64,000 bases of DNA, from assembly GCF_001625305.1 (NCBI RefSeq), contig NW_017804087.1, positions 727,976 to 791,975 on the forward strand, in the 5' to 3' direction. Below the pieces are notes generated by a model. That model worked only from the letters and a program-made list of their open reading frames with translations, ran no database searches and was not told the DNA's origin. Both the position numbers and the translations under genes were made by a program. This stretch comes from Branchiostoma belcheri. Its lineage: Eukaryota > Chordata > Leptocardii > Amphioxiformes > Branchiostomatidae. This document shows, piece after piece, positions 58,832 to 64,000 of the stretch (position 1 is the first letter of the stretch; the number at the start of each line of letters is the position of its first letter).

Positions 58832-60838
58832 GGGGTGGGGGGTACACATTGCACCAAAATGCCTATCATTCAAGCCAAACAGAAGATCTTCTTGTCAACC
58901 AATCATACCATATACAGGGTGATATCGCTCCTGTGTACCCATACATCGACTGACTCTCAGTATTCCATGTAATTTGCATAAAACTCACACCCAGTATTCC
59001 ATGTAATTTTCATAAAACTCACGACACAGCATCTCGTCCGAGCCGTCGTCACAGTCGGTGACACCATCGCACACTCCAGACGGTTTGACACAGCCGCCGC
59101 TGTCTTCACATCGGAACTCCATACTGGTGCACACTGTATAACGGCATGGTTTTCATATATAGATCATGTAAGCCATTACAAAATTGCCGGCAGACGCAAA
59201 CGCAGGCCGACGTTCACATCCCCATCAGTAGACCCTAACATTTCCAACATTCCCAGGCACTCAGGACTGCATACATTTCCGCATAAGTTCTGTTTCTTCA
59301 CTTCCTTGTACGTACTCCTCAGCGGATTAACTCCATCTATCTATCCATCAACCCATCTACCAATACATGTATACCCATCCATCCATCCATCCGTCCTATG
59401 TCACCTCCTGTTCGAAGACAGACAGTAACATTAAAAGTACGAAGCTGATGAATTCTTGGAATCGAAAAAAAACACAGATAATTTTGCACGTGAAAAACGT
59501 GATTTCAGATCAAATCTAATTATAGCATTTATAACTCTATACATCTATTGTATTGTTAGTAGTAATGACTAGCACTAGTAATACTACTGACTGGCACTAG
59601 TGAGAGTTGCCAAGTCATATGCATAACATACAGCTCTCTCCCCAAGTTTTGTATGATCAGATGTAGGAGGAAAACGTGAGCTTACTACAGTCACTCTCGT
59701 CAGACCGGTCTGGACAGTCGGCAACTCCATCGCAGCGCCTCGTCTCATTGATGCAGAAACCGAGTCCACAGAAAATGTTTGGCAAGGGGCAGTCATCCGG
59801 TGTGCAAAATCTCTCGTCTGTATCGTCTACTGGACAGTCCACGTTACCGTCACATTGTTTTTCTGGAGGGTAACACGTTCCGCTGTCACACTTGAGAAAG
59901 CTGTTGGGGCAATTTTTGCTCCGGCAATCTTTCTCATCTGAGCCGTCCGGACAGTCAATCTCAGCGTTACATTGGAGCAGTTGATCGACACATAGTCCGT
60001 TACTTTCACACCTGAAATCCTCGGCGTTCGGACAATCTTTGCTCCAGCAATCTTCCTCATCTGAACCGTCCGGACAGTTAACGCTACCGTCACAATTCCA
60101 CCAGATAGAGACACATGCTCCACTACGTTCACACCTAAAATTCTCGGAGTTGGGACACTCTCTGCTCGAGCAATTTTCCTCATCTGAACCGTCCGGACAG
60201 TCGCGCTCAGCGTTACATTGTTGCCATCGTTCCATACATACTCCGTTACTCACGCACTTGAAATCGTTGGGGTCTGCACACTCTTTGCTCAAGCAGTCTT
60301 CCTCATCTGAACCGTCTGCACAATCACGCTGAGTGTTACATAGGAAATGTCGATTGACACATAAACCGTTACTTTTGCACCGGAAATCGTCAGGTCTGTA
60401 GCACTCTTTGTTCCAGCAATCTTCTTCGTCCGAGCCATCTAGACAATCAACGTAACCGTTACAGGCGAAAGGTGCACGGATGCACTGCCTGACACTTTCA
60501 CACTTGATATCGTCAGGGTAGGGACACTCTCGGCAACCCTCGTCCGATCTGTCTGGACAATCCACATTACCGTCACACTGCTTAAAGCGGGAGAGACATC
60601 TTCCATTACCTGTACACCTGAAATCATCGGAGAAGGGACATTCTATCCTCCAGCAATCTTCCTCATCTGAACCGTCTGGGCAATCATTGTAACCGTTACA
60701 GAGGACCCAAGACGGGAGACATTCTCCACTACCTTCACACTTGATATCGTCGGGGTCGAGACAATCAGTGCCGGCAATGCCAGCGGGGGCATAGCCGATG
60801 GACAACAGGCATACAAACAGTAGCAAGCCGGGCGCCAT
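50048..60838 (-). CDS. Secreted/surface LDLa-discoidin mosaic protein, 18 exons
   Basis: The start ATG at 60,838 lies in ACAACCATGG and is followed by a signal peptide ([20 protein letters not shown]). Exons on the minus strand: 60838-59686, 59133-59023, 58542-58426, 58189-58073, 57778-57671, 57240-57071, 56866-56711, 56164-56026, 55628-54973, 54692-54540, 54353-54215, 53824-53719, 53083-53007, 52693-52574, 52183-52070, 51620-51504, 51069-50617 and 50151-50048. The joined length is 4,110 bp, or 1,369 codons plus stop, with every phase matching. Layout: 13 LDL-receptor-A modules, two F5/8C domains, a cysteine-rich segment, about five more LDLa-like modules, a Gln/Gly/Pro linker and a hydrophobic C-terminus. 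LDLa modules bind calcium and protein ligands; F5/8C domains bind lipid, glycan or protein. No known orthologue is recognised. The function is probably adhesion, scavenging or recognition at the cell surface (inference). The donor of the 53,007 exon is weak. Confidence 0.85.
50617..52693 (-). other. C-terminal LDLa-like modules and linker
   Basis: Exons 52693-52574, 52183-52070, 51620-51504 and 51069-50617. Modules end [40 protein letters not shown] and [10 protein letters not shown]; several lack full calcium ligands, so they may be structural only. A disordered linker ([20 protein letters not shown]...) follows. Confidence 0.82.
53007..53824 (-). other. Cysteine-rich two-exon segment
   Basis: Exons 53824-53719 ([21 protein letters not shown]...) and 53083-53007 ([20 protein letters not shown]). 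Phase 1-2 then 2-1. No standard domain is recognised. The second exon's donor, GTTCGT, was chosen because it alone keeps phase 1 and avoids a stop at the junction with the 52,693 exon; an alternative boundary is possible. Confidence 0.5.
53151..53304. mobile_element. 154-bp MITE with 10-bp target duplication
   Basis: About 45-bp TIRs (AGTCTCCACCAGACTCCTTTG... and its inverse ...CAAAGGAGTCTGGTGAAGACT). GTTACGTATT occurs immediately outside on the left (53,141-53,150) and right (53,305-53,314). A 9-10-bp duplication would suit a Mutator-like family. Confidence 0.8.
54750..54851. mobile_element. Short inverted-repeat element beside the VNTR exon
   Basis: AATCTCCAAGCAGATGTCTGG pairs with the inverse of CCGCCTGACATCCACTTGGAGATT at about 80%. 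ATTGACA flanks both sides (54,743-54,749 and 54,852-54,858), a possible target duplication. Confidence 0.6.
54990..55435 (-). repeat. Coding VNTR, 48-bp (16-residue) unit
   Basis: The unit is [16 protein letters not shown]. Eight QWPQGP copies are intact, with degenerate ones at both ends ([10 protein letters not shown] and SGQSTDEW). In the centre GTD and GTG alternate, giving a 96-bp higher-order period. All units keep frame. The array is rich in Gly, Pro, Gln, Asp and Trp and contains no Cys. Confidence 0.9.
55870..55999. mobile_element. Second copy of the same inverted-repeat family
   Basis: AAGCAGATGTCTGGCGCC...AACTGGCCAT pairs with ATGGCCAGTTTTTACC...GCATCTGCTT. The AAGCAGATG end is shared with 54,750-54,851. 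The centre has AGATCTAGATCTAGATCT. Confidence 0.65.
56026..57240 (-). other. First F5/8C (discoidin) domain
   Basis: Exons 57240-57071, 56866-56711 and 56164-56026. Motifs include [52 protein letters not shown] and [21 protein letters not shown], the standard discoidin fold order. Exon phases 1-0, 0-0, 0-1 are repeated exactly by the second domain, showing an internal three-exon duplication. Confidence 0.9.
57851..57998. mobile_element. 148-bp inverted-repeat element
   Basis: AGCCAGACTAGTATCGGGCC (57,851-57,870) is matched by the inverse GGCCAGATACTAGTCTGGCT (57,979-57,998) with one mismatch. It lies in an intron. Confidence 0.75.
58750..58830 (+). repeat. (GT)n microsatellite
   Basis: Nearly pure GT/TG repeat in an intron of the LDLa gene. 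The + strand Cys-Val ORFs here are artefacts. Confidence 0.95.
59686..60838 (-). other. Exon 1: signal peptide and nine LDLa modules
   Basis: A single 1,153-bp exon encodes nine consecutive LDLa modules, each with six Cys and the calcium-binding CDG/CNG...DC.DGSDE..C signature. The eighth has [11 protein letters not shown] in place of DGSDE. In most LDLa genes each module has its own exon, as in the next four exons here, so the block probably expanded by intra-exon tandem duplication. Confidence 0.88.
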
Positions 60839-61639
60839 GGTTGTCTTCCCGGGGAGAAAGGTCGTTGGCACCGCGTGTGCTGGGCCTGGTACAGTGGCGT
60901 GCAGCACGAGGGCTATCAACATTGTTGAGATACCTTAGCGCAGATCTGGACATGCCTGAATTTACGAGTTTGTGGAGCTTAATCTTCTTGCGACCAGACC
61001 GGTACCAACTCAGCAGTGTGCGTGACAATTCAGGGGGAAGGTATCCTTGATTACCTGCATTCTTTGGTATTTTATGTAATTGTCGACCAAATTAATGAAT
61101 TACTCCTTCTCATGTAATGAAATGTACTACGCATTTCCTTGTGTTTGAAATGTCTTACTATGCTTCATCCACGGCTTGACCCAGTAGCTTTATGCCAAGC
61201 AGTTCAATCCACTTATAAATGCTCGGCATTTTAATGTATATATTTTTTGTATTCTGAATGGAGATAACCTGAAAAGTTCAAACCGTATATCATCTATTCA
61301 TTTCTCACAGGTGAGGCAGTAAAAAGCAACAATCTCCTCATATATTTCAAATATTTAATCATCATGAAGTCCGGTACCTGAGGCTGCAAAACAAATTACC
61401 CGTCGCATAGCCTCGATTGAAGTGGCCGGAGAATGAAAGCGTGAGTCTTCAGAACAGGTCTATTCTGCAGTACTAAAAAGCCACATCGAGGAGCCTGCTA
61501 AGGAGGCTACCATTTTTTACCATCGTGCCAGCTGATAAGAGATTTTCGCAGAGCACGCAATGTGTATTTATGTTTGAGGAAACCTGAGCAGCAGTTTGCA
61601 TCGGCGGCGGTGTAAGATACAGCACAAATCAGCAGCAGA
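60839..61639. promoter_or_regulatory. Shared divergent upstream region
   Basis: 801 bp separate the start codons of two oppositely directed, domain-related genes. A TATAAA-like CTTATAAATG lies at about 61,213-61,222. No ORF or repeat of note. The bidirectional promoter is inferred from layout only. Confidence 0.4.
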
Positions 61640-64000
61640 ATGGGAAACCTGTCGACCACCAGAACTTCATTGGTGTTGCTGATGGGTCTGTGCTACTGCC
61701 TGTCAGGTGCACTTGCTCTAACAGGTGAGCAACAAGTTATGCCAACTTGTGGAAAACAAGTCTACGAAAGTCACGCCTTTCGCACTGGTGTATCAGTGCT
61801 GATTCAGCGGTCAAACTCCGCCAGCACTGGACGCCCAGTGAAAATAGTCGAGCACCGCTTTTCGGTTTTCCAGTGATGAAGCTTTCTCAGAGCTGGATTC
61901 TATTCAGCCCGTTTTCTGAACAAAAAAATTCATCAGCACTCCTTTACCAGTGCTCTATGTCAACCGAGCTCTCGGTTTCCAGTGCTGACGCCAGTTTTTC
62001 TGTTGATATCCCCTCAGCACTGGAAGCCAAGTGCCGGCGACCGTTCAGCGCTAGAACCGAGTGCTCAAAAGGAGAGGGCGTGGTTTTCGTAGTTTTGCTT
62101 GTGGAAACCCGGAGTTATATCCGAATTGGATATGCTCTTTGTTCAGACGGTGTTACACTGTCAACGAAGTTCAGTCGAATTTGTTGCTCGTCGGATCGCG
62201 ATGAATCGAGCGTATCCTTACCTGAAAATCAACCATGTTACATTTAACGGGGCATGTGAATATCGCTAGATATCATATAGCCTGGGGCCGGCCCAGTCTA
62301 TCGCGGTTGGGGCGCGGGCGGGTTCTCTTCGGGGCCCCCGGGCTGCAGAAGCTCTTCCCCGCCCGACTCAGCTAGGTACCGGTTTCCTGGTAGGTTTTGC
62401 AAACTCTCATAATCATAGGCGTAACACTTCTACCGGCCGGGCTTTCTGTTGAGCTGGACGGGGGGAAACTATTAGAGCCCCGTAGGTAACCTGCCCCAAC
62501 CTCGATAGACTGGATACCAAGCTAGATATCATATGGTCATCGAGAAAGCTCCTGGTGTATTCCGAAAACGATTTTGAGCTTGCAGGTTCGTAGGTTTAAC
62601 TCTTTTCCTGGTGTGTAACTCTGGCTTTATACATATATTAATGAAACTTTGTTTCTGGCAGGCGGTTGGGTGGAGACCGACCCTACATGGGTGACACCGG
62701 GCGAATGGGAGGGCGAGGACGGCATCCGGCGGGTTGCCGGCTACGTCCTGGACGCCAACTTCAAGACGACATGGAGACCTGGAGATGAGGAGGCCTCCTG
62801 GCGGCTGACGTTTGATCTGCAGGCGCCCATGACGCTCTCCAGGATCCATATATGGTACAAGGGCAGCAGCGTCGACGTAACAGTCCTACGCTCGACTGGG
62901 CGAAGTTGGGCCGAAGTGGATCACAATTGGGGTCAACAAAACAGGGTTCTGTCACCTCTAAACGGAATCGATCTAAGTGACAACCCCAAGACAAAAGGGG
63001 TGCCACTTAACGAAATTGATCTAAATGGACTCCTCAGCCCCAGAGCCCAGCTTTGGCGCCTAGAGTTCCCGCGTGAGAGTCAGGCAGAAATCATCGAAAT
63101 CAGCGAGATCAGGTTTTTTCAGGGTAAGTGATCACTACTGCATGACTGTATAGCGACAAAATTTTGCTGCAATTGCTGCCACCACGTTGTCAGCAATGAT
63201 CGTCTCTTGTAAATAGACCTGTATATATTTTGTTATATTCGTGCAGCTTGCTCCCAAGTTGAGAGGACGGTCTGCACAGACGGAGACTGTGACGTGCATG
63301 AGGTGATCTGTGACGGCATAGTGGACTGTGATGATGGGAGCGATGAAAACAACTGTGGTAAGGCACGAACTAGACGGGGGGGGGGGTATATGCCTGCTTC
63401 AACCAAGCTTCAAGGCAATAAAAAGGGTTTAAAAGAAAAGAAAAACTCCGAGAACACGACAAAAACAACCTGATCTACACCCTTCCTCCGTGAACTGGCG
63501 AATTGTTGTTATTAATCTAGGAGAAGTAAGGGATTGAAATTTCTCAATGTGAAGACTATGTGAAGTAAAGGTGTTATGTACCACTTGCATTCTATTCTAT
63601 GGACATATGTTGTGTTGACAATATTCTTCTGAATTTCTGTCATCTTCACTACAGATGAAGATCTAGAGACGTGTCCAAATGGAATCACCATCAGGGAGAC
63701 ACAAGTCTGTGACGGTACAGACGACTGCGGAGACAACTCAGACGAACAACACTGCTGTAAGTTTGGACACAAAAACTTGATATGCATTGTTTTCTTACAA
63801 TATGTCGTTATTTGTTCCGATGCGTTTCGATCCACAAATCTTTTTTTTTTCAAAATAGAAGATTGTGTAAGGATCTGTAATATCTACAAATATGTAGTTA
63901 TGATGTTTCTACTTAATATGTTTTATGCAGGCGAGCGCCAGGACAAGACATCATGCAGCAATGGACAGTGTATACATTCCCAAAAGGATGCGATACAACC
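61640..64000 (+). CDS. Discoidin-like/LDLa protein, 5' part (runs off window)
   Basis: Exons 61640-61724, 62662-63123, 63247-63357, 63655-63756 and 63931 to beyond 64,000, all joined in phase 1. Exon 1 encodes a signal peptide, MGNLSTTRTSLVLLMGLCYC then LSGALALTG. Exon 2 (154 codons) is a galactose-binding/discoidin-like domain, GWVETDPTWVTPGEWEGE...WRLTFDLQAPMTLSRIHIWY...LWRLEFPRE. Exons 3 and 4 are LDLa modules (CDDGSDENNC; CGDNSDEQHC), and exon 5 begins a third. It shares its domain set with the minus-strand neighbour and its first exon with the relic at 48.0 kb. Probably secreted or surface-bound; function unknown. The 3' end is outside the window. Confidence 0.85.
62279..62520. mobile_element. 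242-bp element with 14-bp target duplication
   Basis: GCTAGATATCATAT occurs on both sides (62,265-62,278 and 62,521-62,534). The insert is much more GC-rich than its surroundings. Near its ends, CCAGTCTATCGCGGTTGGGG and the inverse CCCCAACCTCGATAGACTGG match with one mismatch. It lies in the first intron of the + strand gene. Class unknown: a 14-bp duplication suits a retroposon, the inverted ends suit a DNA element. Confidence 0.8.

Larger units (their letters stand above)
57671..59133 (-). other. Four single-exon LDLa modules
   Basis: Exons 59133-59023, 58542-58426, 58189-58073 and 57778-57671, each phase 1-1 and 36-39 codons, each one LDLa module ([39 protein letters not shown]). Symmetric 1-1 phase is the classic shuffling phase for this domain. 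Confidence 0.88.

Noticed and set aside
58750..58972. Cys-Val repeat ORFs
   Set aside because: Translation of a (GT)n microsatellite in an intron.
61747..62247. 166-codon + strand ORF in the first intron of the right-hand gene
   Set aside because: No domain, no splice logic, and it contains many repeated CAGTGCT words. The signal-peptide exon splices past it in phase to the discoidin exon.

Overview
This is intron-rich animal DNA, most likely from an invertebrate deuterostome. Amphioxus (Branchiostoma) fits best: an axonemal dynein gene split into many short, phase-conserved exons, LDL-receptor-A/discoidin mosaic genes, and introns full of short inverted-repeat elements. The species is inferred from gene style, not proven.

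Region 1 (1-36,325, + strand) is the 3' portion of one large gene. 47 exons in the window splice without a frame break into about 2,512 codons. They encode an axonemal dynein heavy chain from just after AAA1 through AAA2, AAA3, an EF-hand, AAA4, stalk and microtubule-binding tip, AAA5, AAA6 and the C-terminal domain, ending at the TAG at 35,065-35,067. The EF-hand, motif spellings and C-terminus point to DNAH7, a single-headed inner-arm dynein. A 3' UTR with AATAAA follows. The introns hold tandem repeats, TIR elements, tRNA-like sequences and dispersed repeats. One intron uses a GC donor, and one holds a possible in-frame cassette exon.

Region 2 (about 36.4-50 kb) has no convincing protein gene. 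It holds a probable spliced noncoding locus on the + strand (36,960 to about 43,455) built partly from four tandemly duplicated exons. Inside its last intron lies a two-part foldback cluster: a 265-bp inverted repeat with no mismatch that I can find, flanked by degenerate tandem repeats, then a second foldback carrying tRNA-like sequences. Further right are a promoter-like ATGGCG element on the minus strand, an orphan exon candidate, and a relic signal-peptide exon at 48.0 kb.

Region 3 (50,048-64,000) is a small cluster of related secreted or surface proteins. A minus-strand gene (60,838 to 50,048; 18 exons, about 1,369 codons) encodes a signal peptide, 13 LDLa modules (nine in one exon), two F5/8C discoidin domains, a cysteine-rich segment, about five more LDLa-like modules and a hydrophobic C-terminus. 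Its second discoidin domain is interrupted by a 16-residue tandem repeat array. A divergent + strand gene starts at 61,640 (signal peptide, discoidin-like domain, LDLa modules) and runs off the window. The relic at 48.0 kb matches the first exon of this second gene.

Exon boundaries were placed by eye from splice sites, phase and protein continuity. No database search, alignment program or expression data was used.
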